Source: Phytohabitans sp037414955 (lineage in GTDB: Bacteria; Actinomycetota; Actinomycetes; Mycobacteriales; Micromonosporaceae). Taken from it: 64,000 nt of DNA. Positions 16,340 to 24,446 of the stretch are shown here, in pieces (positions within the stretch are counted from its first letter, which is position 1; each line of letters begins with the position of its first letter). The stretch is taken from the NCBI GenBank assembly GCA_037414955.1, contig JBBEWH010000017.1, positions 62,001 through 126,000 of the forward strand, given 5' to 3'. The position numbers were made by a program, and so were the translations under genes. The notes beneath the pieces are model-generated. The model did not search any database and had not been told where the DNA came from. It saw nothing but the letters and a program-made list of their open reading frames with translations.

Positions 16340-18631
16340 GTGACTTCACACCGACGGGCCTGGACGCTTCGCGCCGGTGTGGTTGTGGCGCTAGCTACTG
16401 GCGCTTTCGTCGCCGTCCCCACCGCGCCCGCCCTCGCCGCCGATGTCGACGTTAGCCCAGGTTCCCTCACTCTGGCAGCGGGTAGCGATGCCACGGTCAC
16501 GGTGCGCATCACAGCCAAGAACCCCATCGAGAACTCGGCGAACGTCAGCCTGACCGGGCTGCCCAACGGGGTCAGCTGCAGCAGCGGTTGCGGCCAGGTC
16601 AACGACCTCAACGTCGACGAAGGAAAGAACCATCTGCTGACGCTTCGGGCATCCGACGGTGCGCCCGCCGCCAACGGCACGCAGGTCACCGTCCGGGTGG
16701 TGACCGCCCGCGACGCCACCACCAAGAACTTTTCGCTGACCGTCACCGCGAAGCAGCCAGAAGAAAAGAAGCCGGTCAGTCAGGTGTCGGGACGGGTCCG
16801 CGACGCGGACACCGGTGACGGCATCGAGGGCGCGCTGGTCGCGCTCGCCGACTCGGAAAACCACCGCTGCGTGACCACCACCGGTAGTAGTGGCAGCTAC
16901 AAGTTCACCAGCTGTGACGGCAAGCCCATCGCCGCGGGCGAACTCTTCTTGGGCACCTCTCACGAGGACTACGAGTCGATCACCGAGAAGCAGATCAACG
17001 CCAACCCCGGCCAGTCGGTCACGGTCGCGACGTTCTCACTGAAGTCGAAGAAGGCCAGCGCCACGCCGTCCGCGACGCCCTCGGCCGCGCTCACCGAAGA
17101 ACCGGCCGCCACCGATGACCAGGTGTCGCCGGCAGCGACCGAGCCGGCCACGCAGAACACCGCGGCGGAGGCCGGCGGCGGCATGGGGTCCTGGCTGCTG
17201 ATCGTCCTGGGCGGCCTGCTGGTCGCGTTGGGCGTCGGCGCGATCGTGCTGCTGGTCATCCGCCGCAAGTCGGACAACGGCGACGACGATGACGACGACC
17301 CCGAGGGCGGCGCCCCTGGCCCGCGGTCACCGGTGCCCGGTGCGCAGGGCGTCTACCACGGCGCGCCGGACGCGACCCGGGTGGCCAACCGAGCCGGCGC
17401 CGCGCCGGACGCCACCATGGTGGCGCGGCCGTCGCTCGCCGACGCGCCCACCATGTTGCAGAGCCCGGTCCGCGACGACGAGTTCCCCGACCCGTACGGC
17501 GCGCCCCCCATGCCAGCCCGGCAGCCCGCCCAGCAGCAGAACGACTGGGCCGCCCCGGGCGGTGGCTACGGCGCCCCGACCCAGGTCGGCGCGTATGGCC
17601 CCGGCCAGCAGGCCAACGGATACGGCCCCGAGGCCAACGGATACGGCGGTCCCGCACAGCCGGCGGGTGCCTACGGCGCCGCCGCGCCCAACGGCGCCCC
17701 CACCGCACCCGGTGCCTACGGTCGACCGACCAGCGGCAGCGGCTACGGCGCCCCCTCCGGTGGTCCCGACGGCTACGGCCCGACCAGCGGCAGCGGCTAC
17801 GGCGGCGCGCCGAACGGCCCCACGGCCGGCGATGGGTACAGACCGGCGTCCCCCGGTGGCTACGGCCCGCAGGGCGGTAGCGCCTACGGCAGCCCGGCCG
17901 CACCTGGCGCCCCCTACGGCGGTGCTCCGCCCGCGCGGCCCGCCGACGACGGGTATGGCGGCGGGTATGGCGCTCCGCAGGGCGGTGGCTACGGTCCCGA
18001 CCCGCGCGGCGGCGACCCCCGCGGCGCTGACCCGCGTGGCGGCGACCGTTACGACGAGCCGACCGGTCGGTGGACCGGCGGTGCCCCCGGCGCTGGCGCG
18101 GGTGGCTACGGCGCACCGCAGCCGCCGGCCGGGCCCGCGGCAGCACCCTATGAGGACCAGCGCGGATACGGCGGCGGTGCCGGCTACCGGCCCGAGCCGA
18201 ACTCCGGCGGGTTCCAGGCCGCTGGCGGATACGGCGCGCCCAGCGACCCATACGCCGGGCGGCCGAGCGCGGGCAACGGCTACGAGGACGGCGGATACGG
18301 CCAGGGCGACGCCGGCTACAGCGGTGGCGGTGCCGGTGGCTACGGCGCCGCTCCGCAGAGCGGTGGTGGCTACAGCGCCGCTCCGCAGGCCGGTGGCGGC
18401 TATGGTGCCGACCCGCGCGGCGGCTACGGCGGCGACCCCCGCGGTGGCGGCTACGAGCGGGTGCCCGAGCAGCGCGGCTACGACCAGCAGCAGGGCGGCT
18501 ACGACCAGGGCGGCTACTACGGCGAGCAGGGCGGCGGACATCCGCAGCAGCCCGGCGGTGGCCGGCACGGCGACCCGCAGCAGCCCGCGACCCGCGCTGA
18601 GCGCCGCCCCCTCGACTGGCTAGACGACTAA
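16340..18631 (+). CDS. Single-pass membrane protein with a giant Gly/Tyr/Pro/Gln-rich cytoplasmic tail
   Basis: 763 residues from the GTG at 16340 (GGAAGG nine bases upstream); in-frame GTGs at 16304 and 16334 are alternatives. A signal peptide (cleavage near PALAA/DVDV) leads to an Ig-like beta domain, then a carboxypeptidase-regulatory-like domain (QVSGRVRDADTGDGIEGALV) and a Ser/Thr/Pro linker. One transmembrane helix lies near residues 284-308 (WLLIVLGGLLVALGVGAIVL). A basic/acidic stop-transfer follows (RRKSDNGDDDDDD). The last 450 residues are low complexity, with dozens of GYG-type units, ending in RRPLDWLDD. Repeated PDATxV/APTML sites look like Ser/Thr-kinase or FHA targets. The role is unknown; a scaffold is possible. 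Confidence 0.85.
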   Translation: MTSHRRAWTLRAGVVVALATGAFVAVPTAPALAADVDVSPGSLTLAAGSDATVTVRITAKNPIENSANVSLTGLPNGVSCSSGCGQVNDLNVDEGKNHLLTLRASDGAPAANGTQVTVRVVTARDATTKNFSLTVTAKQPEEKKPVSQVSGRVRDADTGDGIEGALVALADSENHRCVTTTGSSGSYKFTSCDGKPIAAGELFLGTSHEDYESITEKQINANPGQSVTVATFSLKSKKASATPSATPSAALTEEPAATDDQVSPAATEPATQNTAAEAGGGMGSWLLIVLGGLLVALGVGAIVLLVIRRKSDNGDDDDDDPEGGAPGPRSPVPGAQGVYHGAPDATRVANRAGAAPDATMVARPSLADAPTMLQSPVRDDEFPDPYGAPPMPARQPAQQQNDWAAPGGGYGAPTQVGAYGPGQQANGYGPEANGYGGPAQPAGAYGAAAPNGAPTAPGAYGRPTSGSGYGAPSGGPDGYGPTSGSGYGGAPNGPTAGDGYRPASPGGYGPQGGSAYGSPAAPGAPYGGAPPARPADDGYGGGYGAPQGGGYGPDPRGGDPRGADPRGGDRYDEPTGRWTGGAPGAGAGGYGAPQPPAGPAAAPYEDQRGYGGGAGYRPEPNSGGFQAAGGYGAPSDPYAGRPSAGNGYEDGGYGQGDAGYSGGGAGGYGAAPQSGGGYSAAPQAGGGYGADPRGGYGGDPRGGGYERVPEQRGYDQQQGGYDQGGYYGEQGGGHPQQPGGGRHGDPQQPATRAERRPLDWLDD

Positions 18632-18639
18632 TCCCTCTT

Positions 18640-18695
18640 CATGATCAGGGCGTCCTTCAAGTAGTTAGAACTACTTGAAGGACGCCCTGATCATG
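18640..18695. repeat. 56-bp palindromic element (copy 2), between convergent genes
   Basis: A perfect palindrome with CATGATCAGGGCGTCC arms and centre GTAGTTAGAACTAC. It starts eight bases after the upstream stop and precedes the end of the convergent DUF3263 gene, which fits a bidirectional terminator. Confidence 0.95.
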
Positions 18696-18727
18696 TGAGT
18701 GGGCTTTGCCGCCATCGTGCGCGTGGG

Positions 18728-19150
18728 TCAGCGGCGGCGGGTGCGGGCTCGGGTGGAACGGAGCCGGCGTAGGCGGCCGACCAGCACCGGGTCGTGCGCC
18801 AGGGCCGCCGGGTTGTCGAGCAGTCCATTGAGGAGCCGGTAGTACCGGGTCGCGGACAGGTCGAACGCGTCGCGGATCGCCTGCTCCTTGGCGCCGGCGT
18901 GTTTCCACCACTTGCGCTCGAACGCGAGGATCTCCTGCTCGCGCTCGGTGAGCGCCGCCCCCGCTTCCTCCACATCAGAGCCGGCGGCCGACTCAGCAGG
19001 CGCGGTCGGCGCGGTCGCTGCGGTCGCTGCGGTCGCTGCGGGCGGTGCGGTCGGCGCGACGTCGGAATCAAGATCACTATCAAGATCAGTGTCGAGATCG
19101 GCGTCGAAGAGCTCGGGATCGTCGGCCGGAGCGTCGGTGTGGCGCTTCAT
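18728..19150 (-). CDS. DUF3263 family protein, probable DNA-binding
   Basis: 140 residues from the ATG at 19148-19150 (GAGGAG upstream); a TTG start at 19168 is less likely. The N-terminal half is acidic, then a low-complexity Thr/Ala run coded by 9-bp GCGGTCGCT repeats (about 19000-19050). The conserved part is LTEREQEILAFERKWWKHAG, followed by AIRDAFDLSATRYYRLLNGL. The latter resembles a sigma-70 region 4-like helix-turn-helix and defines DUF3263. The C-terminus is strongly basic (RRLRSTRARTRRR). Probably a small regulator with an unknown target. Confidence 0.85.
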   Translation of the reverse strand: MKRHTDAPADDPELFDADLDTDLDSDLDSDVAPTAPPAATAATAATAPTAPAESAAGSDVEEAGAALTEREQEILAFERKWWKHAGAKEQAIRDAFDLSATRYYRLLNGLLDNPAALAHDPVLVGRLRRLRSTRARTRRR

Positions 19151-19252
19151 GGCGGGCGCTCCTCGCAAGAGGTCATTGCCGGGTTCGCCAAAGACTACCC
19201 GACGTCACCTTACGACTCCGGATCACCACCTACCCGACCCGCCGACCCTCGC

Positions 19253-19348
19253 CGATCAAGGACTCATTCGTCGATCAAGGGCATAGGCACACGATCAGAG
19301 ATCAAACCACGTGCCTTAGCCCTTGATCGCGGGGAAAGTCCTTGATCG
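19253..19348. repeat. Nested inverted repeats upstream of the DUF3263 gene
   Basis: An outer pair CGATCAAGGAC (19253-19263) with GTCCTTGATCG (19338-19348) encloses a second pair. That is TCGATCAAGG-GCATAGGCAC (19271-19290) with GTGCCTTAGC-CCTTGATCGC (19311-19330). GATCAAGG occurs in both pairs and again in the 56-bp elements. It lies in the 336-bp gap between 19150 and 19487, which otherwise holds element copy 3. Confidence 0.75.
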
Positions 19349-19424
19349 ACGGAGGCGGCGCCGCGGCGGGCGGCGCACCGGCCGCCCGGCGTGGCGCCCT
19401 GGGGCGCGGCGGGGCGCGGACCTC

Positions 19425-19480
19425 CATGATTAGGGCGTCCTTCAAGTAGTTAGAACTACTTGAAGGACGCCCTGATCATG
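19425..19480. repeat. 56-bp palindromic element (copy 3)
   Basis: Identical to copy 2 except CATGATTAG in the left end, giving one T-G wobble. It lies six bases beyond the stop of the minus-strand ABC permease gene (19487). Confidence 0.95.
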
Positions 19481-19486
19481 GGGAGG

Positions 19487-20509
19487 TCAGGTGATGTCGC
19501 GGGTGCGCATGAACCAGATCGCCAGCGCCAGCACCAGGGCGGTGCCCGCGCCGAACACCACGCCGGACTGCTGCCACGTGATGATGAGCGTGTCCGGCGT
19601 GCATTCGCCGGCGCCGGTCGAGAAGTTGCAGGAGTTCCAGTTCGTCAGTTTCCACGACTTCTCGAACCAGGCCGCGACGTAGCTGGACAGCACGTACCGG
19701 CCGGCGAACGTCACGCCAGCCGCCTCCAGCACCATCCTGAGAAGGATCTCGCTGACCACGCCCAGACCGACGGCGACGCCGAGCGCCATCGCCGTGTGCC
19801 GGCCGATCGACGCCAGCCCGAACGCCACTCCGGCGACCGCCAGCACGAGGCCGACCCCGCGCGCGCCGCTCAGCGCGGCCGACTGCCAGGCGCCCTGGGT
19901 CATCTGGCCGGTCTGACCGTCGTACTTGCCGATGAGCCAGAACGCGACCGTCCACAGCGCACCGAGGACCACCGAGATCGTCAGCAGGCTGCCGAGCAGC
20001 ACGCCGAGCTTGGTGAACAGCACGGAGAGGCGTTTGGGGCGCCACAGCAGCAGATTCATCATGCCGCCGTGGTGCCATTCCGCCCCGACGTACGAGGCGG
20101 CCACGATGAACGCGACCATCGCCACGATGCCGGCGAACACTCCGACGTATATCCCGAACTCCGCACGGAAGTTGAACTCGTACGGCAGGAACCAGTCCGC
20201 TTGGAAGTCTTCCCGCTGCGGCGACCACTGCCGGCCGCAGTCGGGGCCCCAGCGCTCCTCGGTGTTCTCCCCACGCGCCTCGGCGGCCTCACATTCGGCG
20301 ATCGAGCGCTGGTAGTCGACCACGGCCCGCTCGTAGTCCTGCTGCGCCCGCGCCTCGGCGGCCGCCACCTGCTCGGGACCGAGCTGCTCGCTGGTGAGAC
20401 TGATCGCGGTCACGATGCCGCCGAGGCCGAGCACCAGCAGCACCAGCATCAGCCGGGTGACCCGCCGCTTGAACAGGCGGCGCAGCTCCGCACGGATCAG
20501 GCCGCTCAT
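19487..20509 (-). CDS. ABC-2 type transporter permease
   Basis: 340 residues. It starts MSGLIRAELRRLFKRRVTRL with a first helix LMLVLLVLGLGGIVTAISL, then a long extracytoplasmic loop of about 110 residues (residues 45-115, with a Glu/Arg-rich part). Five more hydrophobic segments follow, ending IWFMRTRDIT. This is the usual layout of actinobacterial ABC-2 permeases with a large first loop. It overlaps the ATPase stop by four bases (ATGA at 20506-20509), so the two form one transporter. The substrate is unknown. Confidence 0.88.
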   Translation of the reverse strand: MSGLIRAELRRLFKRRVTRLMLVLLVLGLGGIVTAISLTSEQLGPEQVAAAEARAQQDYERAVVDYQRSIAECEAAEARGENTEERWGPDCGRQWSPQREDFQADWFLPYEFNFRAEFGIYVGVFAGIVAMVAFIVAASYVGAEWHHGGMMNLLLWRPKRLSVLFTKLGVLLGSLLTISVVLGALWTVAFWLIGKYDGQTGQMTQGAWQSAALSGARGVGLVLAVAGVAFGLASIGRHTAMALGVAVGLGVVSEILLRMVLEAAGVTFAGRYVLSSYVAAWFEKSWKLTNWNSCNFSTGAGECTPDTLIITWQQSGVVFGAGTALVLALAIWFMRTRDIT

Positions 20510-21477
20510 GCCGGCACCTCCACAGACTGGTCAACCTGGCGGTGTTCGCCGGTCACCGGTGCGGTGCCGGTCAGTTCGAGGAAGACGCTCTCCAGATCGA
20601 CGGTGACCTGGCCGAGCTCGCTGACGTACAGCTGGCGACCGGCGAGCGTACGGGTGACCCAGGCCGGCTTGTCCACGCCGCTGACGATCAGGTGGTCGGG
20701 CTGGATGTCCACCTGGGCGCCCGCCGCGACCAGGGCCTGGGCGGCTGCCGGCAGGTCGGCGGGGTCTTCCAGCCGGACCCGGACGCCACCGCTGGAGTGG
20801 CGGGCCAGCACCTCGGCGACGGGGCCGGCCGCGACCCGCCGGCCGCGCGAGATGATCGTGACGGAGTCGCAGATCTGCTGCACCTCGCCGAGGATGTGGC
20901 TGGAGAGCACGACGGTCATGCCGGAGTCCGAGAGGTTCCGCACGAGATCGCGCATCTCCCGGATGCCGCCGGGGTCGAGGCCGTTGGCCGGCTCGTCGAG
21001 TATCAGCAGCTTCGGCTGCTTGAGCAGCGCGGACGCGACCGCGAGGCGCTGCTTCATGCCGAGCGAGTAGGTCTTGACCCGCTCCTTGGCGCGGTCCCGC
21101 AGGCCGACGAGCTCAAGCACCTCGGGCACCCGCCGCTGCGCGACGTCGCCGGCATCGGCGAGCAGCGACAGCGTGTCGTGCGCGGAGAAGTGCGGGAAGA
21201 ACTGCGGGCTCTCCACGATCGCGCCGATCTGGCCGGCAACCGCGGACAGGTGGGTGGGCACCTCCTGGCCGAGGATCCGCATGCTGCCGCCGTTGGGGCG
21301 GATGAGCCCGAGCAGCGTGCGCAGCGTGGTGGTCTTGCCCGAGCCGTTCGGCCCGAGGAAGCCGTGCACCTGCCCGGCCTCCACCACCATGTCGAAGCCG
21401 TCGAGCGCTTGGCGGGCGCCGCGCCGCCGACTTCGGTATGTCTTGCGTAAGCCTGATATCTCCAACACGGCTGACAT
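20506..21477 (-). CDS. ABC transporter ATP-binding protein (ABC-2 type partner)
   Basis: 323 residues from the ATG at 21475-21477 (GGGGAGG upstream). Walker A is GPNGSGKTTT, the signature region is YSLGMKQRLAVASALL and Walker B is LLILDEPANGLDP. SLGMKQR in place of LSGGQ is typical of the drug/antibiotic-type ABC-2 exporters. A C-terminal domain of about 100 residues (after GPVAEVLARH) is also usual there. The upstream gap to 21587 contains CTACTTCC-TGCC-GGAAGGTAG (21499-21519), a possible operator or hairpin. Confidence 0.92.
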   Translation of the reverse strand: MSAVLEISGLRKTYRSRRRGARQALDGFDMVVEAGQVHGFLGPNGSGKTTTLRTLLGLIRPNGGSMRILGQEVPTHLSAVAGQIGAIVESPQFFPHFSAHDTLSLLADAGDVAQRRVPEVLELVGLRDRAKERVKTYSLGMKQRLAVASALLKQPKLLILDEPANGLDPGGIREMRDLVRNLSDSGMTVVLSSHILGEVQQICDSVTIISRGRRVAAGPVAEVLARHSSGGVRVRLEDPADLPAAAQALVAAGAQVDIQPDHLIVSGVDKPAWVTRTLAGRQLYVSELGQVTVDLESVFLELTGTAPVTGEHRQVDQSVEVPA

Positions 21478-21586
21478 GCCGCCTCCCCACGTCATCAGCT
21501 ACTTCCTGCCGGAAGGTAGTGCGCACTGCGCAGTACTGTCAACCGCGCAACCTACACCTAGAGGACGCGTTGATCTTGGAAAGCGG

Positions 21587-22372
21587 TTACGCCCGGATGA
21601 CGTGGACGCCGGCTTCCGCGAAGGCGGAGGTGATCTCGACGGGCGCGCCGGAGTCGGTGATCAGCGTCTCGATGCGCTCGATCGGGCAGATCCGGGCGAA
21701 CGCGTGCCCGCCCAGCTTCGAGGCGTCCGCGATCACGACGACCCGCTTGGCGCGCGCGACCATGAGGCTGTTCATCGCGGCCTCGCCCTCGTGATGCGCC
21801 GCGGCGCCGAGTTGGGCGTCGATCGCGTCCACCCCGAGCAGGACCACGTCGAGCGTCACCTCGCGGAGCAGCGCGCTGCCGAGCGGGCCGACCAGCTCGT
21901 ACGACTGCGGCCGCACCACGCCGCCCGCGACCACGATCTTCATCCGGGACCGCACCAGCAGCTCATTGGCGATGTTGAGCGCGTTGGTGACCACGGTGAG
22001 CTGGGCGCCGTCGCTGCTGCTGTTGAGATCGGGACGGACGGCGAGCGCCCGGGCCACCTCGGTCATCGTGGTGCCGCCGTTGAGGCCGACCACCATCCCG
22101 GGCGTGACGAGCGCGGCGGCGGCCGCGCCGATCCGCTGCTTCTCGGCCGAGTGCTTGGCGGTCTTGTAGCGCAGCGGCAGGTCGTAGGAAACGCCGTTGG
22201 CGACCGCGCCGCCCCGGGTACGCGTGATCATCTGCTGCTGGGCGAGCTGGTCGAAGTCACGACGGATCGTGGCCTGGGAGACGGCGAGCCGGCTGGCGGC
22301 GTCTTCCACGCTGACGCGCCCACTGTCGGTGAGCAGTTCGAGCAGGGCATTCCAGCGCGCGTACCGGTCCAC
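21587..22372 (-). CDS. DeoR/GlpR family regulator of the amino-sugar operon
   Basis: 261 residues from the GTG at 22370-22372 (GGAGG upstream); the frame to 22498 runs through the intergenic region and is rejected. The winged helix is RWNALLELLTDSGRVSVEDA followed by SRLAVSQATIRRDFDQLAQQ. The sugar-phosphate-sensing DeoR domain follows, with VGLNGGTTMTEVARAL and the conserved late VVVIADASKLG. It is divergent from the SIS-ROK-nagA operon and probably responds to an amino-sugar phosphate. A 10-bp direct repeat lies in the shared promoter region. Confidence 0.9.
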   Translation of the reverse strand: MDRYARWNALLELLTDSGRVSVEDAASRLAVSQATIRRDFDQLAQQQMITRTRGGAVANGVSYDLPLRYKTAKHSAEKQRIGAAAAALVTPGMVVGLNGGTTMTEVARALAVRPDLNSSSDGAQLTVVTNALNIANELLVRSRMKIVVAGGVVRPQSYELVGPLGSALLREVTLDVVLLGVDAIDAQLGAAAHHEGEAAMNSLMVARAKRVVVIADASKLGGHAFARICPIERIETLITDSGAPVEITSAFAEAGVHVIRA

Positions 22373-22417
22373 CGTAGCCTCCAGTGCACGGACCGTGAGT
22401 GAATGCGTGCACGATAG

Positions 22418-22459
22418 TGCGCGAAACATCGCTACGCAAACCCGGCGATTGCGCGAAAC
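22418..22459. promoter_or_regulatory. Direct repeat, candidate DeoR operator
   Basis: TGCGCGAAAC occurs at 22418-22427 and again at 22450-22459, 32 bp apart (about three helical turns). Both lie in the 173-bp divergent region between the DeoR gene and the SIS gene. DeoR proteins often bind direct repeats. Confidence 0.5.
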
Positions 22460-22545
22460 CGCCGGCATGGTTGCCACCGCCACCGTGGCACAGCACAATG
22501 ACGCTCGAAAGGTACCGAAACCAAGCTGTAACGCGCAGGAGAGCC

Positions 22546-23466
22546 ATGGCTTACGTGGATGCGGAAATCGCGAGCCAACCGGAATGCTGGCTACGCGCGG
22601 CGACGACGGCCGCGACGGCGGCCGGACTGCCGGCCCGCGGGGAGCGGGTCGCCGTCGTCGGTTGCGGCACGTCGTGGTTCATGGCGATGGCGTACGCCGG
22701 GCTGCGTGAACGGGCCGGCCATGGCGAGACGGACGCGTTCCAGGCGTCCGAGTTCCCGGCGGCGCGCCGCTACGACCGGATCGTGGCGATCACTCGGTCG
22801 GGCACCACGACCGAGGTGCTCGACCTGCTTCAGGCGGCCACCGCGCCGACCACGGCCATCGTCGGCGACCCGGACGCGCCGGCCGGCCGCCTGGCGACCG
22901 ACCGGGTGCTGCTGGACTTCGCCGACGAACGCTCGGTGGTGCAGACCCGCTTCGCCACCAGCGCCCTCGCGCTGCTGCGCGCCCACCTCGGTGAGGACGT
23001 GGGACCGCTCGCCGCCGACGCGGAGGTCACGGTCCGGGCGCCGCTACCCATCGACCCCACCAAGGTCGAGCAGGTGACGTTCCTGGGTCGCGGATGGACC
23101 ACCGGCCTGGCCTACGAGGCGGCGCTGAAGTTCCGCGAGGCGGCCGGTTTCTGGACCGAGGCGTACCCGGCCATGGACTACCGGCACGGCCCGATCTCGA
23201 TCGCCCGGCCCGGCCGGGTCGTGTGGGCGTTCGGGGACGTGCCCGACGGGCTGGCCGACGACGTCGAAGCCACCGGCGCGGCGTACGTGCACAGCCAGTG
23301 CAACGGCGGGTACGCGCGGCTCGGCAACTGGGCCGCCAGCCGTCCGCCGCTCGACCCGATGGCCGACCTGATCCTGGCCCAGCGCTTCGCGGTCGCGATC
23401 GCGGTCAGCCGCGGCCTCGACCCCGACCGCCCGCGCCACCTGACCCGTTCTGTCGTCTTAACATGA
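22546..23466 (+). CDS. SIS-domain sugar isomerase/deaminase (AgaS/GlmS-C-like)
   Basis: 306 residues from the ATG at 22546 (AGGAGAG upstream). Two SIS domains: the first holds VAVVGCGTSWFMAMAYAGL and the phosphate loop AITRSGTTTEVLDLL, the second FLGRGWTTGLAYEAALKFRE. The late YPAMDYRHGPISIARPGRVV resembles the GlmS isomerase domain and AgaS. It probably deaminates/isomerises glucosamine- or galactosamine-6-phosphate after NagA and the ROK kinase. It is first in the operon; a palindromic element separates it from the next gene. Confidence 0.88.
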   Translation: MAYVDAEIASQPECWLRAATTAATAAGLPARGERVAVVGCGTSWFMAMAYAGLRERAGHGETDAFQASEFPAARRYDRIVAITRSGTTTEVLDLLQAATAPTTAIVGDPDAPAGRLATDRVLLDFADERSVVQTRFATSALALLRAHLGEDVGPLAADAEVTVRAPLPIDPTKVEQVTFLGRGWTTGLAYEAALKFREAAGFWTEAYPAMDYRHGPISIARPGRVVWAFGDVPDGLADDVEATGAAYVHSQCNGGYARLGNWAASRPPLDPMADLILAQRFAVAIAVSRGLDPDRPRHLTRSVVLT

Positions 23467-23479
23467 ACCCGGAAACCCC

Positions 23480-23535
23480 CATGATCAAGGCGTCCCTCAA
23501 GTCGTTAGAACAACTTGAAGGACGCCCTGATCATG
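23480..23535. repeat. 56-bp palindromic element (copy 4), inside the nag operon
   Basis: Left arm CATGATCAAGGCGTCC, right arm GGACGCCCTGATCATG, with one central mismatch. It lies 13 bases after the SIS stop and eight bases before the likely ROK start, so it may attenuate or process the operon transcript. Confidence 0.95.
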
Positions 23536-23543
23536 ATGAGGTA

Positions 23544-24446
23544 GTGGTCGCGCTGGACGTGGGCGGCACCGGCATCAAGTGCGCACTGGTCACGCCGGAC
23601 GGCCAGCTCGCGTACACCGAACGCCACCCGACCGGCGCCGACCGTGGGCCGGACGCGGTGCTCGCGACGATCCTCGACATCGCCGACCACCTGGCCGGCA
23701 AGGCGCGCGCCGAGGGGCTGCGCCCGGTCGCGGCCGGCGTCGTCGTGCCCGGGGTCATCGACGAGGACGGTGGCCTGGCGGTCTGGGCCGCGAATGTGGG
23801 CTTCCGCGACGTACCCCTGCGTGATCTTGCCGCGGCGCGCCTGGGGCTGCCCACGGCGCTCGGCCACGACATCCGCGCCGGCGGGCTGGCCGAGGCTCGC
23901 CTGGGCGCCGGGCGCGACGCGCGGCACGTGCTCTTCGTCGCGATCGGCACCGGCATCGCGGCCGCGCACCTGGCCGGGGACCGGGCGTTCGCGGGCGCGC
24001 ACGGCGCGGCCGGCGAACTCGGCCACGTCGTGGTCCGCCCCGGGGGCACGCCGTGCGGGTGTGGCGCGCGCGGCTGTCTGGAAGCGGAAGCGTCGGCGTC
24101 GGGCGTGGCCCGGCGCTACGCCGCGCGGGCCGGCGCTGCCGTGACCGCGGCGGAGGTGGTCGCCCGCGCCGCCGCGGGCGAACCGGCGGCCACCGAGGTG
24201 TGGCGGGAGACCATCGAGATCTTGGCGGACGGCCTGCTCACCGCGCAGGCGCTCTACGATGCCGAGGTGATCGTGCTCGGTGGCGGCCTGTCCGAAGCCG
24301 GCGCGGCGCTGCTGGATCCGCTGCGCACCGCGCTCCGCGACCGGCTCACCTTCCACCGCGAGCCGCGGCTGGTGCGGGCCGCCCTCGGCGACGAGGCCGG
24401 CTGCGTCGGTGCCGCGCTACTGGCCCTGGAGGTCCGATCTCGATGA
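23544..24446 (+). CDS. ROK family sugar kinase, probably N-acetylglucosamine/amino-sugar kinase
   Basis: About 300 residues from the GTG at 23544, giving VVALDVGGTGIKCALV with the phosphate-binding DxGGT at the very N-terminus. In-frame ATGs at 23463 and 23481 would read through the palindromic element and add unrelated residues. The ROK zinc site is PCGCGARGCLEAEAS, preceded by the conserved ELGHVVV. The usual ROK length supports the GTG. It would phosphorylate an imported amino sugar. The stop overlaps nagA (ATGA at 24443). Confidence 0.87.
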   Translation: MVALDVGGTGIKCALVTPDGQLAYTERHPTGADRGPDAVLATILDIADHLAGKARAEGLRPVAAGVVVPGVIDEDGGLAVWAANVGFRDVPLRDLAAARLGLPTALGHDIRAGGLAEARLGAGRDARHVLFVAIGTGIAAAHLAGDRAFAGAHGAAGELGHVVVRPGGTPCGCGARGCLEAEASASGVARRYAARAGAAVTAAEVVARAAAGEPAATEVWRETIEILADGLLTAQALYDAEVIVLGGGLSEAGAALLDPLRTALRDRLTFHREPRLVRAALGDEAGCVGAALLALEVRSR

